64,000 bases of DNA from Rariloculus sp965263005 (lineage in GTDB: Bacteria > Pseudomonadota > Gammaproteobacteria > Steroidobacterales > Rariloculaceae). Of the stretch, positions 51,982 to 60,415 are shown piece after piece (the stretch's first letter is position 1; every line of letters begins with the position of its first letter). Location of the stretch: positions 1,612,001 through 1,676,000 of the forward strand of contig NZ_OZ253579.1 in the NCBI RefSeq assembly GCF_965263005.1, in the 5' to 3' direction. A model generated the notes under the pieces. That model made no database searches. It was not told the origin of the DNA and was given only the letters and a program-made list of their open reading frames with translations. The position numbers and the translations under genes were made by a program.

Positions 51982-52434
51982 CTAGCCCGCTTCCGCAACT
52001 GATTGCGGCGGCTCAGGCTCAACTGCAAGGTAGAGCGTTCCCTTTTTGAAGCCGTCCTTAGTCACTCGCCCGGCCTTGCGCATCCGATTTATTCCGGCAG
52101 ACAGTTGGTTGCGGCTGTACTCCGGGAATTTGCTGCGAAGCTCGCCCATAGACACACCTGCTGCCTGCTGCTTGATGAAGGTCTCAAGACACACTTCCAT
52201 TGCAAGCGTCCATTTCCGAGTCGACCTACTATCCCGCTTCGCGCCGATAGCTTCCCAAAGTGAGTTAACTTTGTTCTCAGTAGCCGCCGTTGCCTCGCCA
52301 AGCTCAAGCAATACCTTAGCCGCAGCGATCTTAGCGTGCGCCGATTCTACCTTGCTCCCCATGATGTCTAGAGCGAGATTCCGCACACGGCCTACGTCCG
52401 TTATTTCCCCACTATCTTTTTCAATCGTTAACAT
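51982..52434 (-). CDS. Phage protein with C-terminal winged-helix-like segment
   Basis: About 150 residues from the ATG at 52434, overlapping the portal-like gene by 14 bases. The N-terminal half is Ala-rich helical (SAHAKIAAAKVLLELGEAT). The C-terminal half has a winged-helix look (SMGELRSKFPEYSRNQLSAG, INRMRKAGRVTKDGFKKG). Last gene of the leftward head module. It could be a small terminase or a DNA-binding regulator; the sequence does not decide. One of the dispersed 12-base near-palindromes lies inside its 3' end (51995-52006). Confidence 0.55.
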   Translation of the reverse strand: MLTIEKDSGEITDVGRVRNLALDIMGSKVESAHAKIAAAKVLLELGEATAATENKVNSLWEAIGAKRDSRSTRKWTLAMEVCLETFIKQQAAGVSMGELRSKFPEYSRNQLSAGINRMRKAGRVTKDGFKKGTLYLAVEPEPPQSVAEAG

Positions 52435-53599
52435 CGCCCGGTTCCTCATCGTCATCTTCGGCAGCGAACAACGGTAGTGGCCATTCAATCTTAATTTTGT
52501 CCGCGTCTAGTGTCGGCGCTTCTAATCCTGCTCCCGCTGCTGTAATCATGTTCTCGGCTAGTGCCGTTCTCATGCCTACCGTCAAAGCTTCCCGTACCGT
52601 GTTGATCCGTTGGACAGTCACAAGCGAAAGCCGACGCAACGCACTACCGCTAGGTACGTTGAATTCGTGGCCGTCCTGTCTATGCTGAGTTAGCACGGGA
52701 GCTATAGCGGTAAATCGTTGGATACGCTCCACGGCTCGATCCATAGCGGTTTCCTGCGCTCCGAATTCCGCATCCCACGTAACATACTGCGGCGCAACGT
52801 CCGCACCGTCCGGGATAGGTAAAATCATTCCGTCCTGCGCAACGGTCACCTTGCCATCTGTGCCGACCTTAAATGTCGCTTCATGTACCGCTAAGTGAGG
52901 GTTAGTGTGCCTGTCCAAAGCTTCACTAACTAACGATTCCCTGCGATGCAAGTCTATTACATATTCCTCGATGTCGGAGTACCACGATTCCCCGAATTCT
53001 CCCTCGCCCCACGTAATAAGCACGGGATGAGCTAGAATCGCATCATCGAATGATTCCTTAACTGCGCCTACCGTTTGACCGTTCAAAGCGTAAACCGTCT
53101 TAGATGCCTTCGCGCTGCCTTGCTGGTACTGAGTGACGGCTAGCCGATCTGCGACGTTAGCCGTTGCCCCTTCGGTAAACGGGACGGCAGCAATCGCGCC
53201 CATGTACTCGCCGCGCTCCGGCCTTGCCACGGGATAGTAAAATCTCGGATCGAGTGAACCGGGACGGTAAGCCGTGTCATTAGTAAACACTCCGCAACCA
53301 TACCGCACGATATCCCGAACAACGTTACGCGATGCCGCAACCAATGAAGGGAACATTAAATCAATCGCGTCCTGCTGCCGTGCTCCAGGATGAGTGATAA
53401 CAGGCGGACTGCTGATTACTACGTCTTGCCAGAATTGAGCCACGAATCTATATGTATTCGGCTTTAGTCGGCGTGTGTTGTCGGCGTTCTTTCGACCGTA
53501 CCGTTGCGCCCATTGATCCATGACGGAAACCCGAGCCCGTTCCCTTGCGGGAGGGTACTCCGCGCCAGTCGTCAATTCGGTAAATTTTCTTAGTGCCAC
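52421..53599 (-). CDS. Portal protein (probable)
   Basis: About 392 residues from a GTG at 53599 that overlaps the terminase stop by 10 bases; a longer reading to 53683 and a shorter ATG start at 53521 exist. Segments such as NTYRFVAQFWQDVVISSPP, HPVLITWGEGEFGESWYSD and VQRINTVREALTVGMRTALA fit SPP1-gp6-like portals, and the place directly after the large terminase gene is the classic one. The identification depends mainly on context and general composition. It would form the 12-mer DNA channel of the capsid vertex. Confidence 0.65.
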   Translation of the reverse strand: MALRKFTELTTGAEYPPARERARVSVMDQWAQRYGRKNADNTRRLKPNTYRFVAQFWQDVVISSPPVITHPGARQQDAIDLMFPSLVAASRNVVRDIVRYGCGVFTNDTAYRPGSLDPRFYYPVARPERGEYMGAIAAVPFTEGATANVADRLAVTQYQQGSAKASKTVYALNGQTVGAVKESFDDAILAHPVLITWGEGEFGESWYSDIEEYVIDLHRRESLVSEALDRHTNPHLAVHEATFKVGTDGKVTVAQDGMILPIPDGADVAPQYVTWDAEFGAQETAMDRAVERIQRFTAIAPVLTQHRQDGHEFNVPSGSALRRLSLVTVQRINTVREALTVGMRTALAENMITAAGAGLEAPTLDADKIKIEWPLPLFAAEDDDEEPGDVND

Positions 53600-54825
53600 G
53601 TCAAAGCATCCTTCACTTTCAGATTCCCCATAGCCCGGTACAGTTTCCCCGTGCTGTGAGCGTAATACCGCAGCGCATCGCAAGCATGGTCATCCATTTT
53701 GATCGGCGCATCCTCACCAATATCTGCTTTCGCCGCGTCCCACGAATAACTCAAAAGCTCATCTTTCAAGTGCTGGCAATCGCCTATCTGTATCTGCCCA
53801 TACTCAAGTCTGCCTGCTGTAGTAACAATTCCGGGCAATACATCATTGTCCGCATTTCTTACATTAAACCCTTCCCCACGTAAAAGCCGCTTGAAACTTA
53901 ACGGGGTTGACGGATCGACATAGACAGTTAGTCCCACAATCGAGCTAGAGTAGTTCGCTTTCGCCCATGTAACTACGGCCTTAGCGTGCTCCGCTTCCGT
54001 TCTCGTCTTAGTCTCCCTTGCATCATAGATGTATTCCGAAACGCACACGTCGCGCCTAAACATCAAAGCAGCGAAGACACTAGCTAGCGCAAAGTCAACC
54101 GAGATAATCGGCTTAACGTTTGCTCCGGGGATATCTTCGGCTTCATGCCAAACCGGATAGATAAGGCCGGATGCTCCACACCATACGCCATCAATGTACC
54201 GGCGCTTGAAGTGGCCAGTAAACGAACGTTCGTATCTATCTATCACTGCCTGAGACAATGAAGGATTGTCACGCATAACAAAATGCAACACTTCACCGTC
54301 TAGCGGGTCTAGGTTATCTAATAGCTTCCGCTTTACCCAATGCGCGGGCGACTCAGGGTTATAGCTGGCCCATATTTTCGCGCCTTCTATGCTCATCCGA
54401 GACTGCGCCATGTTCCACATTTCCTCAGGGATATTGCATAGCTCATCTATGAGCAGTCCTTTAAGTGTGGCTCCCTGTATTCGCTTCCGTGACTTCGCAT
54501 CCGCAGCGCCGAGTACCCAAATATTATGGTCCCGTCCCTGATACCTAAAAATAATCCGAGTGCCAAGTGCTCGGTTATACCAGCACTTTATACCCAAGTC
54601 CGTAAACGCATCTATCAGGGGAAACCCCACATTCCGCATCGCGCTTTCAACACTTTGGCTAATTAGCGCATGGTCGTGCCCATAGCCGCGCTTGAGTGCC
54701 CATATCGCAAAGCCAAATATCTGCCCGGTAGTCTTACCGGATCGGATAGCGCCCCCCGCAAAAATGGCTAGCTTTGTAGACTTCGCAAAGCTGATTACAT
54801 CTAATTGCTTATCCGAGAATTTCAT
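53590..54825 (-). CDS. Terminase large subunit
   Basis: 411 residues. ATPase domain: Walker-A-like AGGAIRSGKTTGQ near residue 24, Walker B LKGLLIDELCN near 120, and the coupling motif IWASYNPESP. Nuclease domain: IISVDFALASVF near residue 240 and DHACDALRYYAHS at the C-terminus, giving the Asp residues of the RNase-H-like site. This is the DNA-packaging motor of tailed phages. It ends where the portal-like gene starts. There is no obvious small-terminase gene upstream. Confidence 0.9.
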   Translation of the reverse strand: MKFSDKQLDVISFAKSTKLAIFAGGAIRSGKTTGQIFGFAIWALKRGYGHDHALISQSVESAMRNVGFPLIDAFTDLGIKCWYNRALGTRIIFRYQGRDHNIWVLGAADAKSRKRIQGATLKGLLIDELCNIPEEMWNMAQSRMSIEGAKIWASYNPESPAHWVKRKLLDNLDPLDGEVLHFVMRDNPSLSQAVIDRYERSFTGHFKRRYIDGVWCGASGLIYPVWHEAEDIPGANVKPIISVDFALASVFAALMFRRDVCVSEYIYDARETKTRTEAEHAKAVVTWAKANYSSSIVGLTVYVDPSTPLSFKRLLRGEGFNVRNADNDVLPGIVTTAGRLEYGQIQIGDCQHLKDELLSYSWDAAKADIGEDAPIKMDDHACDALRYYAHSTGKLYRAMGNLKVKDALTWH

Positions 54826-54843
54826 AACGATAGCTAACCCGCT

Positions 54844-55164
54844 TTACTCGTCAAAAGCCATCGGTACGGCTCTAGTCAGGAACAAAAACGGCTCAAGCAT
54901 CCCGTTAATCTCGCCGTTACCGACTCCTAAGGCTCCCTGATTTTCAAGTACAAACCTTGCTGCGCGTCCTAGCACGTACCCAACCGAGGCAGCGACCGTA
55001 GAATCATTAAACGGGGAATTAAGCCACGGGAGCGCCGTCCATGCGCGTTCGACGGTACGAACGGCTAGAAGACGCTCCGCATCCTTAGCCGCTGCCCATA
55101 CCGCGCCCATTTCATAGAGTGTCGCTAAAGATTGAATCTCATCCTCAGTTAGTAGTTCGCTCAT
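54844..55164 (-). CDS. Small phage protein of unknown function
   Basis: 106 residues, mostly helical (DEIQSLATLYEMGAVWAAAK; VGYVLGRAARFVLENQG). No family recognised. It overlaps the stop of the gp10-like gene by 20 bases and ends 18 bases before the terminase start, so it belongs to the head operon, possibly as a head-tail connector or terminase accessory. Confidence 0.6.
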   Translation of the reverse strand: MSELLTEDEIQSLATLYEMGAVWAAAKDAERLLAVRTVERAWTALPWLNSPFNDSTVAASVGYVLGRAARFVLENQGALGVGNGEINGMLEPFLFLTRAVPMAFDE

Positions 55165-55528
55165 TACCTTTCCCGTAAATTCCGCCTAAAATGCTTGCGA
55201 CGAGTCGCCCAACGTCTTTGTTAGTTAACGTCACTGCTCGATCAACAAAGCCATTTTGATCGACAACGTGGATAAAATATCTTAGTGGCGACTCAATGTA
55301 TATTTTATGATAAGTACTGCTTACCCTTTCAATTCTGAACGTTAAGCTGCGCCGTAAGGCTCCCGTGCGCACCGGGCATTCAACCCTACAGTTACTAACA
55401 AACCTTACTCCAATTGCCGCAATAAGCTTGTCAATCGCGCTCAGCACTTGCGGTACGTCCGGCTCCGAATTCCACGCAGCGAAAAAGGGTCGATTTTTTG
55501 CGCTCGGTATGTACGTTCCGACCGGCAT
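55145..55528 (-). CDS. HK97-gp10-like head-tail joining protein (probable)
   Basis: 127 residues. The centre contains CPVRTGALRRSLTFRIE, the P-[VI]-x-TG-x-L-R-x-S pattern that typifies HK97 gp10-like (tail-completion/neck) proteins, followed by a beta strand and HVVDQNGFVD. The start overlaps the stop of the preceding gene (TAATG). It suggests that particles attach to tails supplied by another phage, since no tail genes are seen. Confidence 0.65.
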   Translation of the reverse strand: MPVGTYIPSAKNRPFFAAWNSEPDVPQVLSAIDKLIAAIGVRFVSNCRVECPVRTGALRRSLTFRIERVSSTYHKIYIESPLRYFIHVVDQNGFVDRAVTLTNKDVGRLVASILGGIYGKGNERTTN

Positions 55529-56337
55529 TAGCTCGACCTGCGGCGCTCTAACAGAACGTCATAGCGGTTGCGATCAAGATAAGTCGCATTCACGGTTTCG
55601 TATGATTCGCCCTGAATAAACATAGTCCGATCTGCCGTGTCCGCATTAAACTCTATCCCTTGCACGATTCCCTGTACCAATTCACGGGAGGGGAATGCGG
55701 GCAGATTGACAGTGTATGAATTTGCACTTGCGTCGATTACTCGCGAAACAGTACCGTCCGCAATACTCGGCTGCACTGATATGCGAGTACACAAAAATGT
55801 AGCGTTCTCGTCGAGCGAGGATGTAGCGCCCGGCACAACATCCCAACCTTGCGGTAACTGTGCCTGAATAACGCCGTCCGAATCTTGATGTCCCGGAGAA
55901 TTGACAACGTATATTTCCTTAGCAACTACGTCCCGGAACGCTTCCGTGCTTACCGGCCCAACAATACCCTGTACCGGATCATTAGCCGCCCGCACAATTT
56001 CAATATCCATATAGATTGCGGGAGGGTACCCCGTACCAATGCCCGCGATTACTCCGGCCCTATATCCAACGATGCGGCCCAAGTGTGGCGGATTTTCAAA
56101 TAGATAAATCGGATGGCCCCGGTCTTCGGCATCGAATACAGCCGCTTGTGCTTGCACTTCCCTTACCGCTTCGGGAGAATCGTATAGATCATTCACAAGC
56201 AACCTTAGTGTGTCCTCATCCCAATAAACCCCCGCAAGCGTTGCTGTGCTTTCCGTGGGCCAAACTATAGTGCGCTCGCGCAATACTCCCGCTTGCCGCC
56301 TTACAATCCGATAACTTTGTCCTGCAAATAATGCCAT
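55528..56337 (-). CDS. Virion-associated protein of unknown function
   Basis: About 269 residues from the ATG at 56337. Beta-rich (GQSYRIVRRQAGVLRERTIV; MFIQGESYETVNATYLDRNR), with no recognised family. Its place between the major capsid and the gp10-like gene fits a head-closure, adaptor or decoration protein. A terminator hairpin lies immediately upstream (56348-56385), so part of its expression may be set by read-through from the capsid transcript. Confidence 0.6.
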   Translation of the reverse strand: MALFAGQSYRIVRRQAGVLRERTIVWPTESTATLAGVYWDEDTLRLLVNDLYDSPEAVREVQAQAAVFDAEDRGHPIYLFENPPHLGRIVGYRAGVIAGIGTGYPPAIYMDIEIVRAANDPVQGIVGPVSTEAFRDVVAKEIYVVNSPGHQDSDGVIQAQLPQGWDVVPGATSSLDENATFLCTRISVQPSIADGTVSRVIDASANSYTVNLPAFPSRELVQGIVQGIEFNADTADRTMFIQGESYETVNATYLDRNRYDVLLERRRSS

Positions 56338-56347
56338 TTCAACCCCT

Positions 56348-56385
56348 AAAAAAAAGGAGCGCCGCAAGGAGGATTACAGCACTCC
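56348..56385 (-). terminator. Terminator between capsid and downstream head genes
   Basis: Read leftward, GGAGTGC and GCGCTCC form a stem (one wobble pair) followed by eight T. A second hairpin with arms AGCCGCGT/ACGCGGCT lies just before it at 56395-56424. This would make capsid mRNA more abundant than the distal genes. Confidence 0.7.
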
Positions 56386-56442
56386 CGTTCATTTAGCCGC
56401 GTGATCTTCCACAAAAACGCGGCTCAATGATCCTACAAGTTA

Positions 56443-57402
56443 CTACGCCTTCTTGTGCTCGATGGCATACAGCCGCGTCGGTAGCACGTTACGAGCGCCG
56501 TAAACATAGAGTCCCTTCACGGCATCCGAGAATGAACGCTCCGGTCTATATGTTTCAACCTTAGCAATCTGCGAGCCGTAAGTTACCGCTTCGTTACCTT
56601 GCCCCGCGAATAAACGCCATCCGTCATTCGCAGCGGTAATCTCAATCGACGGTACGCTAGAAGTTACCTTCAATCTAAACCCGAGCAAGTTACCGGCATA
56701 ACCATTCGTTAGCACACTTTCAGTAGTGGACGGAGTGTAGACCGCAGTCGATCCCTTAGTTAGCGCCCAACGTTCCAAACCTTCAATCGTGTCCGGATGA
56801 ACGGTCAACCATCGCCCACTAAGGGGGACATCCGCCGCGCTCATCTTACGCTTAAGTACCGTCAAAGCCTCCAGCAACTTAATCCCGAAAGCTCCGCCAG
56901 TGGCGTCAACCGTAGTCGCTACCGGAATCGTTACCGTCCGCGCCGAGATATTCGTACCCCTAGCGTTGTTGTTAGCTCCCGGAATTTCCGTATACGTATT
57001 ATCGAACGCTTTATCGTAAATACCCTCCAAGTAACCATCTACAGTAGTAGATACCCCTACTCCCGCACGCGACATAGCCGCATCCATTAGATTAGGCTTT
57101 GTCTGCGTCTCCTCCACGTCATCAACCGCAAAGTTAAAATACCTGAATTGGTCAATCGCCATTTCCTGAGAATTGCCTGCCACTTCTTCCGGCGCATCAA
57201 TCCGGTTACCAATAGCCGCATCTTCATCATACGTGCCGATAGTGATTGCCTTAGTGAACGTCGGAATCTTGACCGTATCGCCAGCGGCCTTAATCTCGCC
57301 TTCATAATTCCGATTAGTGTCAATCGAATAGACGTTCGCCTGATCCAAAAAGCTCAGGAACCTTGCTGCCCAAATTGTTGGTGTGAATGCTGCTAATGCC
57401 AT
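56443..57402 (-). CDS. Major capsid protein
   Basis: 319 residues beginning MALAAFTPTIWAARFLSFLD, typical of P22-coat-like/HK97-fold capsid proteins, and continuing with GDTVKIPTFTKAITIGTYD, AIDQFRYFNFAVDDVEETQT, GRWLTVHPDTIEGLERWAL and GFRLKVTSSVP. These match a common family of phage capsid proteins. It is preceded by a scaffold-like gene and followed by a terminator hairpin, the usual arrangement for a highly expressed coat protein. Confidence 0.88.
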   Translation of the reverse strand: MALAAFTPTIWAARFLSFLDQANVYSIDTNRNYEGEIKAAGDTVKIPTFTKAITIGTYDEDAAIGNRIDAPEEVAGNSQEMAIDQFRYFNFAVDDVEETQTKPNLMDAAMSRAGVGVSTTVDGYLEGIYDKAFDNTYTEIPGANNNARGTNISARTVTIPVATTVDATGGAFGIKLLEALTVLKRKMSAADVPLSGRWLTVHPDTIEGLERWALTKGSTAVYTPSTTESVLTNGYAGNLLGFRLKVTSSVPSIEITAANDGWRLFAGQGNEAVTYGSQIAKVETYRPERSFSDAVKGLYVYGARNVLPTRLYAIEHKKA

Positions 57403-57421
57403 TGTCTTGTACCTTTCGCGC

Positions 57422-57811
57422 CTACGCGCTCATAAATTCTGAAACTTCATCCCAACGTTTGTTAATCTCATCCGTGGACATATTCTTAATCACGTCCTCA
57501 GTAAGCGCCATCGGCTTCGTTGTATCTGCCTTCACTTCCCGCTTCGTCTCAGTCTTGAGCTTAGGGGCAGTGTAAGAAAAATCACCTTCAACCTTGCCAT
57601 TAACAATTTGCAGGGACCCTAGCGCCGTTTCAGTAAGACTCTCATCGACTTCCACGTTATGCGCCTTAGTGATAGTTCGTAGTGCGTGACTCTCCCGGAG
57701 CGCAGCATTACGGGCTACTCGCGAAGTGGCAGATTCTTTCCTCAAGTTTGATATCTGCTCCAAAGCCGCATCAAGCTCCACTTGCAACGACTCTACTGTT
57801 TTCTCAGTCAT
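57422..57811 (-). CDS. Scaffold-like protein
   Basis: About 129 residues from the ATG at 57811 (MTEKTVESLQVE). The first ~50 residues form a predicted coiled coil (LQVELDAALEQISNLRKESA); the C-terminal part is acidic and lysine-rich. This size, charge and position just before the major capsid gene are those of a phage scaffolding protein. Identification is by position and composition rather than motif. Confidence 0.6.
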   Translation of the reverse strand: MTEKTVESLQVELDAALEQISNLRKESATSRVARNAALRESHALRTITKAHNVEVDESLTETALGSLQIVNGKVEGDFSYTAPKLKTETKREVKADTTKPMALTEDVIKNMSTDEINKRWDEVSEFMSA

Positions 57812-58356
57812 TATGACTCCCGGCCAATTAAACAACTAAGTCCAGTATGCAACCTTCCCTGTCCGTTATCCTAGGGTTTACAAAAATATTTCTAGGTTCC
57901 CCACGGCTCCCGTTTACCTAAAAAACCCCGCAACTGATTGCAAAGTACCTTTTTCAAAATAACTAGCCCGAACCTAAAACCTTAGCTATTCCGCAACGGA
58001 TTGCATCAAACCCCGCTAGCAGTATGGGCATGGCTTCCGGGACCTGCTGCGCTATACACTGATCGAGTGGGGGCGCGGCGCACGAAAATCGTAAGTGCAT
58101 GATATCGTTGCAGTTGCTGGCTGTCGTCGGCAAGCACTGTGCACACGTATCCCCCGACAGAAGGGACACGGAACCATGAAAACCTGCGGGTAATCATTGG
58201 GTTACACGTGCTTGAGGGCACACAAGGGCGCTCATGGCCTCAAATGGGCTGCCCATGAGGAACGCGAAACAGGCTGCAAACCGCTGCAATTCTGCTGAGT
58301 TAGAATCATCGTTAATTATTCTGCAAAATGTGTCGGGCGGCCGGGAAAGCTAGAGC
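57812..58356. other. 545-bp noncoding region between the head module and the IS3 copy
   Basis: It lies upstream of the scaffold-like gene and should carry its leader. It holds two of the dispersed 12-base motifs at 57930-57941 and 57993-58004. Small frames exist at 57963-58221 but show no family resemblance. Confidence 0.5.
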
Positions 58357-58439
58357 TGGACCCCGGGGGTTGGACAGGGATCGTGAGCTGATAAGTGGAA
58401 TCTTCTAGCTTAGGATTCTCGAGAGAGAAGGAGCAGAAG

Positions 58440-58730
58440 ATGACCCGGAGAAAGAGACGTAATCATTCATCGGCGTTCAAGGCGAAAGTGGCGCTGTCAG
58501 CGGTGAAGGGCGAACGCACTCTGGCAGAGCTGGCCGAGCAGTTTGATGTTCATCCCAACCAGATCCAGGACTGGAAGAAGCGCCTGGTCGAAGGGGCCGA
58601 GGAGGTGTTCGGCGGCAACGCGGTCAAAGCCCAGCACAACGAGCAGGAGGTAGAGAAGCTCCACGCCAAGATCGGTCGGCTGGCGATGGAGAACGATTTT
58701 TTGTCCAAGGTGCTCGGGCGCGACCGATGA
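58440..58730 (+). CDS. IS3-family transposase OrfA
   Basis: 96 residues from the ATG at 58440, with GAAGGAG upstream. Helix-turn-helix (SSAFKAKVALSAVKGERTLA; FDVHPNQIQDWKKRL) followed by a leucine-zipper region (EVEKLHAKIGRLAMENDFL). It binds the IS ends; the full transposase is made by frameshifting into orfB, whose ATG overlaps this stop (ATGA). Confidence 0.95.
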   Translation: MTRRKRRNHSSAFKAKVALSAVKGERTLAELAEQFDVHPNQIQDWKKRLVEGAEEVFGGNAVKAQHNEQEVEKLHAKIGRLAMENDFLSKVLGRDR

Positions 58731-59572
58731 GCGAGCGCCGAGGCCGGATTCACGAGCAGCACGTCTTGTCCAAGACGCGGCGCTGCGAGCTGCTCGATGT
58801 GGCACGCTCGAGCGCGTACTACCGGCGCGAGCCGGTCGGCGAGGCGGACCTTGCTGTGATGCGGCTCATCGACGAGATCCATCTCCAGTGGCCGTTCTAC
58901 GGCAGCCGGCGTATGCGTGACGCGCTGGAGGAGCGCGGCCACACGGTCAACCGCAAGCGGATCCAGCGCCTGATGCGTCAGATGGATTTGAGGGCCCTGT
59001 ATCCACGGCGTCGAACGAGCCAGCCGGGCCAGGGGCACAAGATCTATCCCTACCTGCTCAGGGACCTGTCCATCGAGCGCGCAAACCAGGCCTGGGCAAG
59101 TGACATCTGCTACATCCCCATGGCCAAGGGGTTCATGTACCTGGTGGCGATCATGGACTGGTATTCTCGCCGGGTGCTGTCATGGCGGGTGTCGAATACC
59201 CTGGATACGGACTTCTGTATCGAAGCCCTGGAGGACGCTCTACAACGCTTTGAAGCGCCGGAGATCTTCAATACGGACCAAGGGTCCCAGTTCACCTCTG
59301 AAGCGTTCACGGACGTGCTCAAGAACCACCCCATTGCGATCAGCATGGATGGCAAGGGCCGGTGGGTGGACAACGTGTTCATCGAGCGTCTGTGGCGCAG
59401 CGTCAAGTACGAGGACGTGTACCTGCGTGCCTACGAAACGCCAACCGAGCTTCGGACCGGCCTGGCCCGCTACTTCGACTTCTACAACACCAGGCGCCGT
59501 CACAGCGCACTGGACCGACGCACCCCGGATGCGGTGTACTTCGACCAGGCTAACCGCAATTTGGCAGCCTGA
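58727..59572 (+). CDS. IS3-family transposase OrfB (DDE integrase domain)
   Basis: 281 residues. rve-type catalytic domain with ASDICYIPMAKGFMYLVAIM (first Asp), FNTDQGSQFTS (second Asp) and NVFIERLWRSVKYE (Glu). The C-terminus has the YFDFYNTRRRHSALDRRTP motif. All three catalytic residues are present, so it is apparently functional. Confidence 0.96.
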   Translation: MSERRGRIHEQHVLSKTRRCELLDVARSSAYYRREPVGEADLAVMRLIDEIHLQWPFYGSRRMRDALEERGHTVNRKRIQRLMRQMDLRALYPRRRTSQPGQGHKIYPYLLRDLSIERANQAWASDICYIPMAKGFMYLVAIMDWYSRRVLSWRVSNTLDTDFCIEALEDALQRFEAPEIFNTDQGSQFTSEAFTDVLKNHPIAISMDGKGRWVDNVFIERLWRSVKYEDVYLRAYETPTELRTGLARYFDFYNTRRRHSALDRRTPDAVYFDQANRNLAA

Positions 59573-59660
59573 ATACCGTGCAAGATTTCACTTACCGCAC
59601 TGTCCAATTCTCGGGGTCCATTTCTGCTGGCCGGATGCGGGGGCATTGACGAATGGGCAC

Positions 59661-59680
59661 AGAGTCAGAGTCAGAGTCAG
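59661..59680. repeat. Tandem AGAGTC units
   Basis: Three exact copies of AGAGTC followed by looser AGAGT-containing units up to about 59715. They could be iteron-like protein-binding sites. Confidence 0.6.
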
Positions 59681-59828
59681 ACTAGAGTAGGGATCGGAGT
59701 AGAGTTAGAGCAGGTCGGAGCTTGTGAGTGCTTCTAAGCTCCACGTTCTCTTGGTTATCTATGCCTAGCTATCCCCCAGCAGCTTAGATTGCCCCAGCAG
59801 GCTTAGAATCGCTTGAAGGGATTAGGTT

Positions 59829-59892
59829 GGTCCGGAGCGGTTGAGAACGTATGGACCTCGCAAGAGACGTTTTCAACCGGTCCCCCCGGACC
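59829..59892. repeat. Imperfect long inverted repeat
   Basis: The left arm GGTCCGGAGCGGTTGAGAAC continues to CGT at 59850 and is mirrored by the right arm from ACGTTTTCAACCGGTCC to CCGGACC at 59867-59892. The loop is ~16 bases. It is a candidate replication, packaging or regulatory structure. Confidence 0.55.
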
Positions 59893-59930
59893 ATGTAGCG
59901 TTACGTGGAGGGATATAACGCCACGGGAAC

Positions 59931-59960
59931 AGACTATAACTTTCCCGGCTGCTCGATCAA
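59931..59960 (-). promoter_or_regulatory. Candidate leftward element promoter P2
   Basis: Read on the minus strand: TTGATC (59955-59960), 16 bases, TATAGT (59933-59938). It carries the 16-base motif AGACTATAACTTTCCC (plus strand, 59931-59946), identical to the P1 region. It points at the head module, with the IS3 copy in between. Confidence 0.5.
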
Positions 59961-60202
59961 TCCAAAAATGCCCACTGCTTTGGGGGCAGCTTCCGACTCT
60001 TATTCGTACCAGACAAAAAAGATGCTACCGTCTGACTCTTTGCTGCAACACGGGGATCAAGCTCGCGGGGGGGAATGATCCGCTTTAAAAGCTCACTCAC
60101 TTTTATGAAGTCTGGCTCATCCGCAGCTAGCTCGCGATTGACTTCCGCGATCAATAGTTCTGAGCCGGGAAGTGCCCTATCTTCATCTATAGTTATTTTC
60201 AT
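59957..60202 (-). CDS. Small phage regulatory-region protein, unknown
   Basis: 81 residues (MKITIDEDRALPGSELLIAE...), helical and acidic, no family recognised. GGAGA lies ~7 bases before the ATG. It is the last of a compact leftward set of small genes starting at 61125. Promoter P2 overlaps its stop. Confidence 0.55.
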   Translation of the reverse strand: MKITIDEDRALPGSELLIAEVNRELAADEPDFIKVSELLKRIIPPRELDPRVAAKSQTVASFLSGTNKSRKLPPKQWAFLD

Positions 60203-60226
60203 TTACTGTCTCCAACAATCCCGCAA

Positions 60227-60382
60227 TCAGTTGCTAGCATTCAGGACTACGGTTCTCGCACTAGACGCAGGAATGGGCTTACGGGCGACCCTATGAACGT
60301 TACGGGGTCGATCTACTGATCTTAGGGTAGTTACCCTATGGATTGCTCCGAACGCTTGTGTGACGACGTGTGACTTATCCAT
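60227..60382 (-). CDS. Possible small basic protein
   Basis: 51 residues from the ATG at 60382 (MDKSHVVTQAFGAIHRV), with GGGGAACGGG upstream. Basic and Arg-rich; no family recognised. It fits in the gap between two phage genes on the same strand with little spacing. Confidence 0.4.
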   Translation of the reverse strand: MDKSHVVTQAFGAIHRVTTLRSVDRPRNVHRVARKPIPASSARTVVLNASN

Positions 60383-60415
60383 ATCCCGTTCCCCTGTAGT
60401 ATTCTTCAACTGTCC

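Larger units (their letters stand above)
58357..59620 (+). mobile_element. IS3-family insertion sequence (complete)
   Basis: 1264 bases with 21-base inverted ends beginning TGGACCCCG and closing at TTGGACAG; the two ends differ at 3-4 central positions. It carries the usual overlapping orfA and orfB on the plus strand. I see no convincing 3-base target duplication (AGC on the left, TTT on the right). It lies between the regulatory genes and the scaffold/capsid genes and so may separate the head genes from their upstream promoter. Confidence 0.93.
59573..59956. other. Noncoding region with direct and inverted repeats right of the IS
   Basis: Beyond the IS end (59620) this holds tandem AGAGTC units, a long imperfect inverted repeat and a promoter candidate. 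No credible gene is seen; a short plus-strand frame at 59813 lacks family content. Confidence 0.5.

Noticed and set aside
59661..59715. CRISPR array
   Set aside because: The units are 6 bases long and directly tandem, with no spacers and no cas genes.
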